Of a DNA stretch of 64,000 nucleotides, positions 26,633 through 35,747 are shown piece after piece (position 1 is the stretch's first letter; each line of letters starts with the position of its first letter). The position numbers were made by a program, and so were the translations under genes. The notes under the pieces were generated by a model. The model searched no databases and was not told the origin of the DNA. It saw only the letters and a list, made by a program, of their open reading frames with translations. This stretch comes from Tenacibaculum aiptasiae (GTDB lineage Bacteria > Bacteroidota > Bacteroidia > Flavobacteriales > Flavobacteriaceae). Location of the stretch: assembly GCF_008806755.1 (NCBI RefSeq), contig NZ_WAAU01000012.1, forward strand, positions 124,220 to 188,219. Reading direction: 5' to 3'.

Positions 26633-28345
26633 TTAATCTAAAAAGTAAATATTATAGAAAATATTTAAAGTACTACCATCAACTTTATTTACAAATACAT
26701 GTTGGCGATTCCAATCTAATGCATCTAAAATAGTATTACTTGCACCTGGCCTACCACCATGTCCAGTCCAAGTTTTAGACGCTGCGCTATATTCGTAAAA
26801 TACTGGAGCAACTCCTCCATTAGGTAAAACTGTACAAGTTGCATCACATTCTCTAGCTGTTGATACAACTCTAAAACGCTCTCCATTAATTTCATCTATG
26901 TCAAAGTCTACAAAACGACTTCCTCCTAAAATACTATAACTATTGCTATACTTATAATAATCTCTTTGAGTATGCTCTACTCCGTAACCCCACCAAAAAG
27001 GACTAACAACATCATACCATTGATTTAAATCTCTATCGTATTTTTGTACTTTAAACCACCCTTGAATTTCTAAACCTGAGGTATTATGATCGTATGAATA
27101 ATAATCTAATAAAACTGCTGTAGGATTAAAACGTACTCTTCTTCTAGTTACTAACTCACAATTTCTTTGTGTATATTTTACATTACTAACTACCTTAAAT
27201 GGAGAATTATTAGACACATAATTAACCTTGTATGAAATTGGATACCCTGGATTAGTTCTAGATACATTTGCTCCTTTTTCTAAGAATGCATTTATCGCAT
27301 TTAAATCACCAGCCATTGCTCTTAATCCAGCTGTAATTCCTGGCTGAGCATCACCTCCTATTTGTTTAACTTTTACTGTAGTATTCTGTAATGTTTGGCT
27401 ATATTTTGTTGACACATCTGCTGTTACAGAACCTATTGCTCCTTTATAGGCAAAATTTAATGCAGCAGATACATTTCTAGCACTTTCAGATGATTCATAG
27501 ATTAAAGTAAATAATCTACCATAAGTAACAGATTCTACATAACCAGCAGGATTCATATCAACATTCGAAACTTCACTTTTAAAATCGGTTACATAAGGAG
27601 CTAAATCGTTTGGAGTAACATTAGAATTATACCAACCTCTTTTCCCTATTAACTGAGATTTAGGAGTCACAGTTGCTGTAAAAAAACGTTGCTTTAATGT
27701 TACAACATAGCGAGTTTTTTGCTCGTTAAAATTGATACCTAATTCTCCAGCAACATCAACTCCATAACCAGAATATCCAGCTTTTAAAGCAAATTGTAAA
27801 TCACTTGCATTATGAACTCTTTCTATAGAAACTTCAAACGCCGCTGGAAAGCTAGCACCAGAGTCATAGTAATTCCCCAGAATTCTATTTAACTCATTTC
27901 TAACAGTACCAGGAGAAGGGCTTCCCACTACTGTAGACGTTGATGCAGCTGTTCCAGAAATGACGTCTAAACCTATTTCTATTGAGTTTCTATCCGCTCC
28001 ATAAAAAGGAACAGATGTTGGTGCTCCGTCTTGAATTGATCTTAAAGCAACTATATTACCTGGCCATAATAAACTACCATTAGGGTTAATTAAGAAGAAA
28101 TTAGAATCAGTTTTATCAAAACTTACTTCTTTTTCTACACAATTAGCTTCTACTTCTGATCTTGAGGCTAGATTATTCTTAATTTCTTTGACTTCTAAAT
28201 TGCTAATTCCATCAGGGATATTTTCATTTAAAAATTGTCCTTTTGATAATTCTAAGTTTTTTTCTACTAAAACCTCATCATTTTTACATGATACAACCAT
28301 TGCTAAACACAATGAAAGTATTGTATATCTAATATATTTTTTCAC
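26633..28345 (-). CDS. cholesterol-dependent-cytolysin-like (thiol-activated cytolysin family) lipoprotein
   Basis: The protein has 570 residues. The start codon is GTG, with no in-frame ATG nearby. The signal peptide ends MVVSC20, a lipobox, so the protein is predicted to be lipidated. The body follows the CDC/thiol-activated cytolysin family (PF01289): NGSLLWPGNIVALRSIQDG matches the YPGALLxA region at the fold's start. Further family-like segments are GYGVDVAGELGINFNEQKT, RYVVTLKQRFFTATV and VTYGRLFTLIYESSESA, with two helix-to-hairpin-like blocks between them. The C-terminal domain lacks the cholesterol-recognising Trp-rich undecapeptide. It therefore fits the CDC-like (CDCL) proteins of Bacteroidota rather than classic CDCs. 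No partner gene lies next to it. Confidence 0.85.
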   Translation of the reverse strand: MKKYIRYTILSLCLAMVVSCKNDEVLVEKNLELSKGQFLNENIPDGISNLEVKEIKNNLASRSEVEANCVEKEVSFDKTDSNFFLINPNGSLLWPGNIVALRSIQDGAPTSVPFYGADRNSIEIGLDVISGTAASTSTVVGSPSPGTVRNELNRILGNYYDSGASFPAAFEVSIERVHNASDLQFALKAGYSGYGVDVAGELGINFNEQKTRYVVTLKQRFFTATVTPKSQLIGKRGWYNSNVTPNDLAPYVTDFKSEVSNVDMNPAGYVESVTYGRLFTLIYESSESARNVSAALNFAYKGAIGSVTADVSTKYSQTLQNTTVKVKQIGGDAQPGITAGLRAMAGDLNAINAFLEKGANVSRTNPGYPISYKVNYVSNNSPFKVVSNVKYTQRNCELVTRRRVRFNPTAVLLDYYSYDHNTSGLEIQGWFKVQKYDRDLNQWYDVVSPFWWGYGVEHTQRDYYKYSNSYSILGGSRFVDFDIDEINGERFRVVSTARECDATCTVLPNGGVAPVFYEYSAASKTWTGHGGRPGASNTILDALDWNRQHVFVNKVDGSTLNIFYNIYFLD

Positions 28346-28808
28346 GTTGAAAAATATTTTTTTGTTAATTATAATTTTGATTTAATAAAAAATAAGGGAA
28401 ACAAATCAGCCAAACCGTTTGTTCAAAAAGGTATTCCTACCGAAGTAATTAATCTCTTTATGTTATATTTCTAAGAAATGAAATATTTTCATAAGTAGAC
28501 TTTACACAATAATGAAGTTATATAGCTTCATTATGTAATTCAATTGCATCCGGGGGGCTATGCTATCGCTTATTTTTTCAATAACCAACTATAATTTATA
28601 GATGACTAGTATACTTAACTAAAGTTTAATTATTGGCTGCCAAAACTACAGCTTTATATCTAAAAAACAACACTTTAATGAAAATTATTTATTTTTTTTC
28701 TAAAAAAATTACAAATACCCTATTAAAACAAGGGTTTCCATGAATTAATTTTAAATAAAATATTTTTAATTTTTTGATATTTTAATTAAAAAAATTCTAT
28801 ACAAACAA
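28346..28808. other. gene-free intergenic stretch upstream of the cytolysin-like gene
   Basis: No convincing reading frame is present. It contains a 9-base inverted repeat (ATAATGAAG / CTTCATTAT at 28509-28517 and 28526-28534) without a T-run, and a short GC-rich patch (CCGGGGGGC near 28552) that stands out in AT-rich surroundings. The rest is A/T-rich. It may hold the cytolysin regulatory region or the remnant of a lost gene. Confidence 0.5.
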
Positions 28809-28848
28809 AAAAACAGCTAAAATGTATGCATACATTTTAGCTGTTTTT
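28809..28848 (-). terminator. perfect 40-base palindrome, terminator of the DUF4252 operon
   Basis: The sequence is exactly self-complementary over 40 bases, centred on TGCA, with the core AACAGCTAAAATGTA. It ends in T-runs on both strands. It lies 21 bases past the stop of the lipoprotein gene. Confidence 0.8.
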
Positions 28849-28869
28849 AATTTAAGTTTAGAATTATAA

Positions 28870-29457
28870 TTATTCTGTTACTTTTACTTTAATCTCTTTT
28901 CTTTCTTCCGATTTTATAACATTTTCCCCTAAGATAGATTTGAACTTTCCAAAATCTAAATTCTTTTCATCTAATTTAGACTTTTTCATCATATCCATAA
29001 TTTTTGCAGGATTCATATTATCTCCTAAAAGACGAGCAATTCCTACTCCCATTTCTTTGCTATACCCAAAAGCAATAATTTCATCAATAGCATCTGCTTC
29101 ACCTGTGTAATAAATCACTGCTGTTGCTCCATCTTTTTTGAAATTTATTAACCTTTTATAATCAGAATTCTTAAAAATCTCTTTTAGTTTATTCTTTTCA
29201 GCTTCATAAGTAGCCTCATCGGTATCTTTAAAAGGTAATCCTGTAACATTTATTTTACGAATACTTTCATAAGCTTTTTTATCTTCCTCTGATGCGTTAT
29301 CTGTACTTAACTGTAAAAGACTAGCAGGTAAATCAAGAGAAATAAATCCTTTTTTGTCTTGGCTTTCTACTAAATAACCTTGTAATGATTGTTCTTTTTT
29401 ACAGGAAATAGTAGCAAATGCCACTAATAATAATGAATATATAAATAGTTTTTTCAT
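28870..29457 (-). CDS. DUF4252 lipoprotein
   Basis: The protein has 195 residues from the ATG at 29457, chosen because the signal peptide MKKLFIYSLLLVAFATISC begins there; an upstream in-frame start at 29481 adds only eight residues. Cys19 is the lipobox Cys. The rest resembles DUF4252: a predicted alpha/beta domain with DGATAVIYYTGEADAIDEII. The C-terminus is charged. It is the last gene of the sigma-factor operon. Function unknown; co-occurrence with ECF sigma genes is a Flavobacteriia habit. Confidence 0.82.
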   Translation of the reverse strand: MKKLFIYSLLLVAFATISCKKEQSLQGYLVESQDKKGFISLDLPASLLQLSTDNASEEDKKAYESIRKINVTGLPFKDTDEATYEAEKNKLKEIFKNSDYKRLINFKKDGATAVIYYTGEADAIDEIIAFGYSKEMGVGIARLLGDNMNPAKIMDMMKKSKLDEKNLDFGKFKSILGENVIKSEERKEIKVKVTE

Positions 29458-29530
29458 CAGAGTATTTTTATTGATTAGCAAATAGAAGTTGAGAAAATCT
29501 CAACTTCCATTTTTTGTTATTTGGTTTTAA

Positions 29531-30037
29531 TTATTTCTTTTTATCAGAATATTTACTAGCTATTTTTGATAATTTATTTACATCAATATCACCAGTTAAA
29601 GAAATAATAGTTGAGCTTAATTTACCATTTTTATTTCCTTTGTTAGAGTTTTTTACAAACATTAACACTTCACTAACAATATCTTTGTTTTTAGTAGCTT
29701 TCACGTAAATTTTCACTCTAGACCCTTTGTCTTTAACTCTCATTAATTGTGTTAAATTAGATCCTTTAATTGCTGAATTCACCATGCTTTCCATTCTTGA
29801 AGCAATGTTAGAATCTTCCGTTGAAAACACTTTTAATTCGTTTAATCCTTTTGCAGTATTAAAAATTTCCATGTCTTCAGATTTAGCATCTGGGAATTTT
29901 TTAATTAATTCAAAAGCATCTTTTGTTATAACAACTGATGACACTTCATCAATATCTTCTAATTTATCAAACAATGATTGTCCAAAACTAAAATTTGCTG
30001 TGATAACAAACGCGAATAATAATATTATTTTTTTCAT
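29531..30037 (-). CDS. DUF4252 exported protein
   Basis: The protein has 168 residues. The signal peptide ends NFSFGQ, without a lipobox. The mature part (SLFDKLEDIDEVSSVVITKD) has the opening typical of DUF4252, followed by a beta-alpha arrangement with SRVKIYVKATKNKDIVSEVL. It is a distant paralogue of the next gene downstream. It lies 42 bases after the membrane protein gene in the same operon. Function unknown, probably part of an envelope response controlled by the sigma factor. Confidence 0.82.
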   Translation of the reverse strand: MKKIILLFAFVITANFSFGQSLFDKLEDIDEVSSVVITKDAFELIKKFPDAKSEDMEIFNTAKGLNELKVFSTEDSNIASRMESMVNSAIKGSNLTQLMRVKDKGSRVKIYVKATKNKDIVSEVLMFVKNSNKGNKNGKLSSTIISLTGDIDVNKLSKIASKYSDKKK

Positions 30038-30079
30038 GATTTTCTTAATTTAAAAGTACTTGGTTTACTTGTGGTTTAC

Positions 30080-30553
30080 TTAATAATTTACTTTGTTTAT
30101 AACTTTGTTTACAGTTTCTCCGTAGGTATTCAATTGTTCGATGGCTTCATTTCCTTTGTTTAAGTTGTTTGAAACTGCATACAATGCTTCGTTTCCTTTG
30201 TTTAAATTGACTGAAACCATTTGCAGTGCTTCTTTAATTTGTGCAAATTGCTTTCTTTGTTGATGCTCATCATACCTTTGTTTTCCTACAAAAACGCTAA
30301 ACAATAAGACTACTGACGCTGCTACTGATAACCATTTCCAGTTCTTCTTAGTTTTCTCAGGTTTTAACTGAATGGTTTTTGTAAAGGTTTCATCTTTGCT
30401 TTGTTTAAAATACCCGAAAAGCATACTATACTCTTCTAAATGTGGAGCCACATTTCCAGAAGTAAAGTAATCTTGTAATACTTGTTCTTCTTGAAGAGTT
30501 GTTTCTGCCTCTAAGTATTTATCTACTAATTTTTCTATGTTAGCTAACTCCAT
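30080..30553 (-). CDS. single-span membrane protein, candidate anti-sigma factor
   Basis: The protein has 157 residues. Residues 1-70 are a soluble acidic helical domain (VDKYLEAETTLQEEQVLQDYF) of the kind found at the start of Bacteroidota anti-sigma-like proteins. One membrane helix spans about 75-92. The outer part contains two tandem copies of NLNKGNEA and is helical. There is no zinc His-x3-Cys-x2-Cys motif. The start overlaps the sigma gene by 14 bases, so the two are translationally coupled, which supports regulator pairing (inference). Confidence 0.75.
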   Translation of the reverse strand: MELANIEKLVDKYLEAETTLQEEQVLQDYFTSGNVAPHLEEYSMLFGYFKQSKDETFTKTIQLKPEKTKKNWKWLSVAASVVLLFSVFVGKQRYDEHQQRKQFAQIKEALQMVSVNLNKGNEALYAVSNNLNKGNEAIEQLNTYGETVNKVINKVNY

Positions 30554-31049
30554 AGTTATGTTTTTTTATTAGTTCTTGTCTTATTGTTTTTCTTGCTCTT
30601 GATAAGGCTACTCTAACAGCGGTTGGTTTCATGTCCACCATTTTGCAAATCTCATCAAAATCGTATTGTTCTATATCTCTTAACTGAATAATTATTTTCT
30701 GTTGTTCAGGTAATTTTTCAATTAGTTTATGTACTTGGTTTACACTATCATTATGTTCTACTCTCTTGTCTAAAGACGTATCTTTTTCTTTATAATTACT
30801 ATGAACTAGTGTTAAATTACTAGCTTGCTTTGATTTTAATCGATCGTAGCAATAATTTTTCGTCATCGTCATAGCAAATGCTTCGACATTTTTGTAATTA
30901 GACAATTTCTCTTTGTTTCTCCACAATTTAAAATACAGTTCTTGCGTAGCATCTTCAGCTTCCTCTCTGGAAACCAAAAGTCTTTTTGCTAATCGAAAGA
31001 CTTTGTCTTTAAATGGTAGTACAACTTTTAAAAAGTCTGATTGGTTCAT
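30540..31049 (-). CDS. ECF-type RNA polymerase sigma factor (RpoE-like)
   Basis: The protein has 169 residues. Region 2 (VFRLAKRLLVSREEAEDATQ, then FKLWRNKEKLSNYKNVEAFA) and region 4 (LPEQQKIIIQLRDIEQYDFD with the helix-turn-helix KPTAVRVALSRARKTI) are both complete; region 3 is absent, as in ECF sigmas. It directs transcription of a small regulon that probably includes its own operon of a coupled membrane protein and two DUF4252 genes. Confidence 0.92.
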   Translation of the reverse strand: MNQSDFLKVVLPFKDKVFRLAKRLLVSREEAEDATQELYFKLWRNKEKLSNYKNVEAFAMTMTKNYCYDRLKSKQASNLTLVHSNYKEKDTSLDKRVEHNDSVNQVHKLIEKLPEQQKIIIQLRDIEQYDFDEICKMVDMKPTAVRVALSRARKTIRQELIKKHNYGVS

Positions 31050-31110
31050 TGTTTAGTTAATTAGTTTAATGTAAAACTCTATAAATTCATTTATTATTTT
31101 AAGGTTTACA

Positions 31111-31130
31111 TAACTACGACGACGTAGTTA
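31111..31130. promoter_or_regulatory. inverted repeat between ECF sigma operon and S41 protease gene
   Basis: TAACTACGACGACGTAGTTA has perfect 8-base arms around ACGA. It is GC-richer than its surroundings and has no T-run, so it is more like an operator than a terminator. It lies about 60 bases upstream of the sigma gene and about 75 bases upstream of the protease start. Confidence 0.5.
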
Positions 31131-31206
31131 CAAGTTTGTTACATCAATTTCAAAAAAAATAATATTATTGATTAAATTGCGTTGTATTATAGCTAATATA
31201 TTCCAT

Positions 31207-32655
31207 ATGAAATTACTTAAAGTATTTTTAATTGCCTTTTTAATAGTATCAATAACCTCTTGTAGCGATAAAGATGATACTCCAGCAAATATTCAAATCC
31301 CTAACTTTGTTTGGAAAGGTTTGAATGCTTATTATTTATGGCAAGATCAAGTTCCTGATTTATCTGATAGACGTTTTTCTAACGATCAAGAATTATACAG
31401 TTATTTATCTACTAAAAATGATCCTGCTGCTTTTTTTAGCAGCTTATTATATATGCCTAATGAATATCCAAAAGATCCTAATAGAACTTATTCTTGGATT
31501 GTTGATGACTATGTTGCTTTGGAACAAGCTTTTCAAAGTAATCGTTTAACAACTGGTATGAAAGTTAAGGGGAAAAGTTTTTCAGATGGTTCTGGCGGTT
31601 ATTATGTTTATGTTTATGATGTTGCTAAAGGTTCTAATGCAGAAACTAATGGAGTTACAAGAGGAATGCTAATTACTCAAGTAAATGGTACAACTATTAC
31701 TGAAGCAAATGTTAATTCATTATTTAACAATGATTCATTTACTATCCATTTAGCTGACTATAACGCTGGAAATCCTGTTGCTAATGGAACAACTATTTCA
31801 TTAACCAAATCGCAATTAATTGAGAATCCAATAAAAGAAGCTAAGGTTATTACTAGCGGTAGTAGAAAGATTGGTTACATTATGTATAATCAATTTTCTA
31901 ATTCTTTTGATGGTGACTTAAACGCTGAATTTTTAAAGTTTAAAAATGATGCTATTGACGATTTAATTATTGATTTAAGATATAATGGTGGTGGTTCTGT
32001 ACAAACTGCTGTTTATTTAGGTAGTATGGTTACTGGACAATTTAAAGATGAACTTTTTTCTAAACAAGTTTGGAATAGTAAAGTAATGGCTGTAACTAAT
32101 CCTAATCAGTTAATCAACAATTTTACCGATCAAATTTTAAATAAAGACGCTAGCGGTAATGTAGTTTTAGATGAAGCTATTAATAGTTTAAACTTAGGTA
32201 CAGTTTATTTTATAGTATCGGATAATACTGCTTCTGCTTCTGAACTTATAATAAATGCTTTATCTCCATATATTGATGTAAAATTAGTTGGAGTTCAAAC
32301 TTATGGTAAACACGTAGGTTCTATTACTTTATATGATTCTGAAAACTTTAGAAAAAATGGTCCTAATTTTAGAACGAATCATACATGGGCTATGCAACCT
32401 ATTGTTTTAGAAATTCAGAACAAAAATGGAGAAAACAAACCAGAAGGTTTTATTCCTGAGGTAACTTTGGAAGAAAACCCTGGAAACTTAGGAATTATTG
32501 GTGATCCTACAGAACCTTTATTACAAAGAACTATTCAATATATTACTACAGGTTCTAAAGGTTTTCCTTCAGCACTAACAATAAGAACTCATACTCCTTG
32601 GAATTCATCTATGAGTAATATTGATTACAACAACATGTATGTTGATTTAAAATAA
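31207..32655 (+). CDS. S41-family C-terminal-processing-type serine protease, lipoprotein
   Basis: The protein has 482 residues from the ATG at 31207. An earlier in-frame start at 31168 would put 13 residues ahead of a clear lipoprotein signal (ending ITSC), so it is rejected. After an N-terminal helical domain comes a PDZ-like segment (NAETNGVTRGMLITQVNG), then the S41 catalytic core with Ser343 in TASASE and Lys368 in TYGKHVG, 25 residues apart as in Prc/CtpA. It acts in the periplasm or on the surface. Divergent from the ECF operon, possibly in its regulon. Confidence 0.9.
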   Translation: MKLLKVFLIAFLIVSITSCSDKDDTPANIQIPNFVWKGLNAYYLWQDQVPDLSDRRFSNDQELYSYLSTKNDPAAFFSSLLYMPNEYPKDPNRTYSWIVDDYVALEQAFQSNRLTTGMKVKGKSFSDGSGGYYVYVYDVAKGSNAETNGVTRGMLITQVNGTTITEANVNSLFNNDSFTIHLADYNAGNPVANGTTISLTKSQLIENPIKEAKVITSGSRKIGYIMYNQFSNSFDGDLNAEFLKFKNDAIDDLIIDLRYNGGGSVQTAVYLGSMVTGQFKDELFSKQVWNSKVMAVTNPNQLINNFTDQILNKDASGNVVLDEAINSLNLGTVYFIVSDNTASASELIINALSPYIDVKLVGVQTYGKHVGSITLYDSENFRKNGPNFRTNHTWAMQPIVLEIQNKNGENKPEGFIPEVTLEENPGNLGIIGDPTEPLLQRTIQYITTGSKGFPSALTIRTHTPWNSSMSNIDYNNMYVDLK

Positions 32656-32663
32656 AAACAAAT

Positions 32664-32693
32664 AAAAAGACCAGCTTTAAAGCTGGTCTTTTT
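32664..32693. terminator. bidirectional terminator
   Basis: Perfect palindrome AAAAAGACCAGCTTT with its complement, flanked by A- and T-runs, between two convergent genes. Confidence 0.85.
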
Positions 32694-32695
32694 AT

Positions 32696-33589
32696 TTACA
32701 ACAAACTCATTTGTTGACCATTATCTTCGTTTGGTATTTTTAAATTAATACTTAATTCTTTATTCAATTTCTTAATAAAATGTGCTGCTAATAATGGAGA
32801 TTCTACTTCTAAATTCTGATGTATAAAAAAGTGAATATTCTCCAAACCTAAATCAACCCATTCTTTTAATCTTACAACCCAATCGTCTAAACGAGTGTAA
32901 TCTGATACATGATTAGCTCCTACATATCGTACAAACGCTTCGTTATTAGTTAAACGCATATGAGCCATATCTCTTCTTCCTGCTGTGTCAACTAATACAT
33001 TGGCTATCTGATTTTCTTCTAACAACTCTGTAAACTCATCAAAAATAGATGAATCTTCATACCAATCTTTGTGTCTTAATTCTACTGCTAGTGGAATTCC
33101 TTTTGGCCAGCTTACTACAAAGTTCTTTAACGCTTCAAAATTTTTAGGTCCAAAATTAGAATGCATCTGTAAAAAAATAGTCCCTAACTTTTCTTTTAAA
33201 TGTGCCGAATTATCTAAATACAAATTAACTGCATCTTGTACTCCTTGTAAACGCTTCCAATGACTTATCTCCTGCCCTAACTTAGGGAAAAACTTAAAGT
33301 TTTCAGGTGTTTTCAATCTCCATTTTTCAAATTGTTCTGCTGAAAATTGACGATAAAAAGTAGCGTTCAACTCTATCGAATTGAATTGCTTAGAGTAATA
33401 TGCTAATTCATCTTTAGTTCCTCTAGGATAAAAACCTTTTAAATCGGCCTTGTTCCATTTAGCACAACCTACATAAACATTCAATTTATTTGCCTTCTCC
33501 TGAGAACTTAACAAATCAACTGTTTTTGCATGTGTAACAGGTAATGAAAAATCTATTAATTCTGGGTGATCTACCTTTCCAAATTTCAT
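32696..33589 (-). CDS. DUF72 (YecE-like) protein
   Basis: The protein has 297 residues. The family signature YVGCAKWNKADLKGFYP with FNSIELNATFYR, later SWPKGIPLAVELRHKDWY and YVGANHVSDY, is plain. It is a TIM-barrel protein of unconfirmed activity. It ends right at the shared terminator and starts 4 bases downstream of the patatin gene, so the two are probably one operon. Confidence 0.9.
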   Translation of the reverse strand: MKFGKVDHPELIDFSLPVTHAKTVDLLSSQEKANKLNVYVGCAKWNKADLKGFYPRGTKDELAYYSKQFNSIELNATFYRQFSAEQFEKWRLKTPENFKFFPKLGQEISHWKRLQGVQDAVNLYLDNSAHLKEKLGTIFLQMHSNFGPKNFEALKNFVVSWPKGIPLAVELRHKDWYEDSSIFDEFTELLEENQIANVLVDTAGRRDMAHMRLTNNEAFVRYVGANHVSDYTRLDDWVVRLKEWVDLGLENIHFFIHQNLEVESPLLAAHFIKKLNKELSINLKIPNEDNGQQMSLL

Positions 33590-33593
33590 AACA

Positions 33594-34547
33594 CTAAGAG
33601 TTTTCTAATCCTTCTTCAATTTCTTGATTATCTATCATTTCAGGTCTAAACTCACTCATTTTTTCCTCATTCAATCTTTTAGCATATTTATAACCAGATT
33701 TCCACCATTTTTTCATCTTCTCTTTTTCAAAGACTAAAGAATTGGTTGTTAAAACGGTTGGTGTATAGTATAGATTCAATTTTACATCGTGCTGTTTAGC
33801 AGATAACTTCCCTATGGTAATATTATGTTTTTCAACATTTTCTAGCATAAAATCGAAAGTATCCATCATTAAAGAAAATGGATTTCTAGCTGGTAATCTA
33901 TTTATTTGGGTAACTTCAGTTGCTAAAATAATAGCATCTACTTCTTTTGCTCCTCTTAAAATAGCTTCTCTAATAGGAACTAAACTACCAAAACCTCCAT
34001 CTGCATATTGACAATGGTCTTTTTCTAACAAACTCATAAAAGGAACATAATTACACGAACCCCAAACCCAATCGCAGAAATCATCATAACTGCAATCTAA
34101 AATAGATTTATATTCAATTTGATTGGCTGTTAAATTAGAAACCGTTACTACAACATCTTTATTAGCTTTTCGTATTTGGTGGTACATCTTTTTAGTAACA
34201 CTTTTTTTGATCAGCTTTCTTAGATTCTTACTTTCTCCAAAAGTCTTTCGTCCATTTAAAAAGTTCCAAAAAGTATTTCTGTGTCTAATAGAAATTACTT
34301 TGGCGCCATTTACTTTTCTAATTTTAAAAGGACTGTTACTAAAAATAGATTTTTGGTCTACTGAAGTATAAACATCTTTTAATTCATCAACCATCCCTAA
34401 AGCTAGGTGTGAAACCATTAAACTTCCTGTTGAAGTTCCTAAAAACATATCGTAATCCTTTCCTTTTTCTTTCATTAAATATTGAGCAACGCCACCTGCG
34501 AATGCTCCTTTACTTCCACCTCCAGAAATTACTAATGCTTTCTTCAT
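33594..34547 (-). CDS. patatin-like phospholipase
   Basis: The protein has 317 residues. It shows the oxyanion hole SGGGSKG (residues 8-14), the nucleophile elbow G37-T-S39-T-G, and the catalytic Asp in YADGGFGSLVP: the complete Ser-Asp dyad of patatins. It lacks a signal peptide, so it is predicted to be cytoplasmic. It probably hydrolyses acyl esters of phospholipids. It is followed 4 bases later by a DUF72 gene and is divergent from the lipoprotein gene at 34596. Confidence 0.9.
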   Translation of the reverse strand: MKKALVISGGGSKGAFAGGVAQYLMKEKGKDYDMFLGTSTGSLMVSHLALGMVDELKDVYTSVDQKSIFSNSPFKIRKVNGAKVISIRHRNTFWNFLNGRKTFGESKNLRKLIKKSVTKKMYHQIRKANKDVVVTVSNLTANQIEYKSILDCSYDDFCDWVWGSCNYVPFMSLLEKDHCQYADGGFGSLVPIREAILRGAKEVDAIILATEVTQINRLPARNPFSLMMDTFDFMLENVEKHNITIGKLSAKQHDVKLNLYYTPTVLTTNSLVFEKEKMKKWWKSGYKYAKRLNEEKMSEFRPEMIDNQEIEEGLENS

Positions 34548-34595
34548 AGAATTAAATTGATTTATCTATTTTTATTTCTGTAAAAATATCAAAAA

Positions 34596-35654
34596 ATGAA
34601 ACGAATTTCACTTTTAATTTTAGTCGTAATTATTTCTTTTTCTTGCAAAAAAGAAAAAGAGTACTCACCTAGAGAAATTACTAATATTAACATTCAAGAA
34701 TTCAAAAGAGATAGTTCTAGTATTAGAGCTATATATGCTCTAAATACAGATACTTTATACTATGCTGGATCTAAAGGAGACTTTGGAGTAACCATCAATG
34801 GAGGCAAAACTTGGGATATTATGACCATTAAATATCAGGACTCTATATTGCCACATTTTAGAAGTATTGCTTATAATAGTATAAATGGATTTTTTGCTTT
34901 ATCAGTAGCAAATCCAGCACTTTTATATAATATTGGTTTCTATGGTCCATCATTGACTTACAAAGAAGAACATGAAAAAGTATTTTACGATTGTATGAAA
35001 TTTTTTGATGATGGCATACATGGAATTGCTGTTGGAGACCCTACAGAAGATTGTCCTTCTATCCTATTAACTATTGATGGAGGTACAACTTGGTCAAAAC
35101 TTCCTTGTGAAAAACTTCCTAAATTTGAAGAAGGAGAAGCCTTTTTTGCTGCAAGTAATACCAATATTGCTATTATAAATAAAACCGTATGGATAGCTTC
35201 TGGTGGTAGTAAAGCTAGAATTTTAAAGTCTGTAGATTATGGTAACACTTGGGAAATTTACAATACACCAATTGTACAAGGAAATGGTCCTCAAGGAATT
35301 TATTCTATTGATTTTTATGATGAAAACAACGGTATTGCTATTGGAGGTAATTATTCTAAAGAAGATGATAATTGTGCTAACAAAGCTATTACCAAAGATG
35401 GTGGTAAAACATGGACTGTTGTTGCAAACAATCAAAACCCTAGTTATAAAAGTTGTGTACAGTATGTACCAAACACCAATGGGAAAGAAATTTTTGCAGT
35501 AGGTAAAACAGGAGTTTCTTTTTCTAATGATGGTGGAATCTCATGGAAAGAAGTTAGTAAAGATAAATACTACGCCATTCAATTTGTTGATGAGAATACA
35601 GCTTGGCTTTCAGGACATGAAAAAATTGGAAAACTTAAATTACCATCAAAATAA
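34596..35654 (+). CDS. BNR/Ycf48-like beta-propeller lipoprotein
   Basis: The protein has 352 residues with lipobox SFSC near residue 17. Repeated blades carry the BNR-type Asp-box pattern: VTINGGKTWDIM, LTIDGGTTWSKL, KSVDYGNTWEIY, ITKDGGKTWTVV and FSNDGGISWKEV. This predicts a lipid-anchored beta-propeller facing the periplasm or surface. Such proteins are often labelled oxidoreductase in databases without support. Function unknown; sialidase activity is unlikely without the Arg triad. Confidence 0.82.
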   Translation: MKRISLLILVVIISFSCKKEKEYSPREITNINIQEFKRDSSSIRAIYALNTDTLYYAGSKGDFGVTINGGKTWDIMTIKYQDSILPHFRSIAYNSINGFFALSVANPALLYNIGFYGPSLTYKEEHEKVFYDCMKFFDDGIHGIAVGDPTEDCPSILLTIDGGTTWSKLPCEKLPKFEEGEAFFAASNTNIAIINKTVWIASGGSKARILKSVDYGNTWEIYNTPIVQGNGPQGIYSIDFYDENNGIAIGGNYSKEDDNCANKAITKDGGKTWTVVANNQNPSYKSCVQYVPNTNGKEIFAVGKTGVSFSNDGGISWKEVSKDKYYAIQFVDENTAWLSGHEKIGKLKLPSK

Positions 35655-35747
35655 CTCTTAAATTTTTAAATTCTTAATTATTTGTTAAAACAGGATGCTT
35701 TCTTTTTAGAAAAAGATACCTTTAACCATTAATCAACTTAATGTTCA

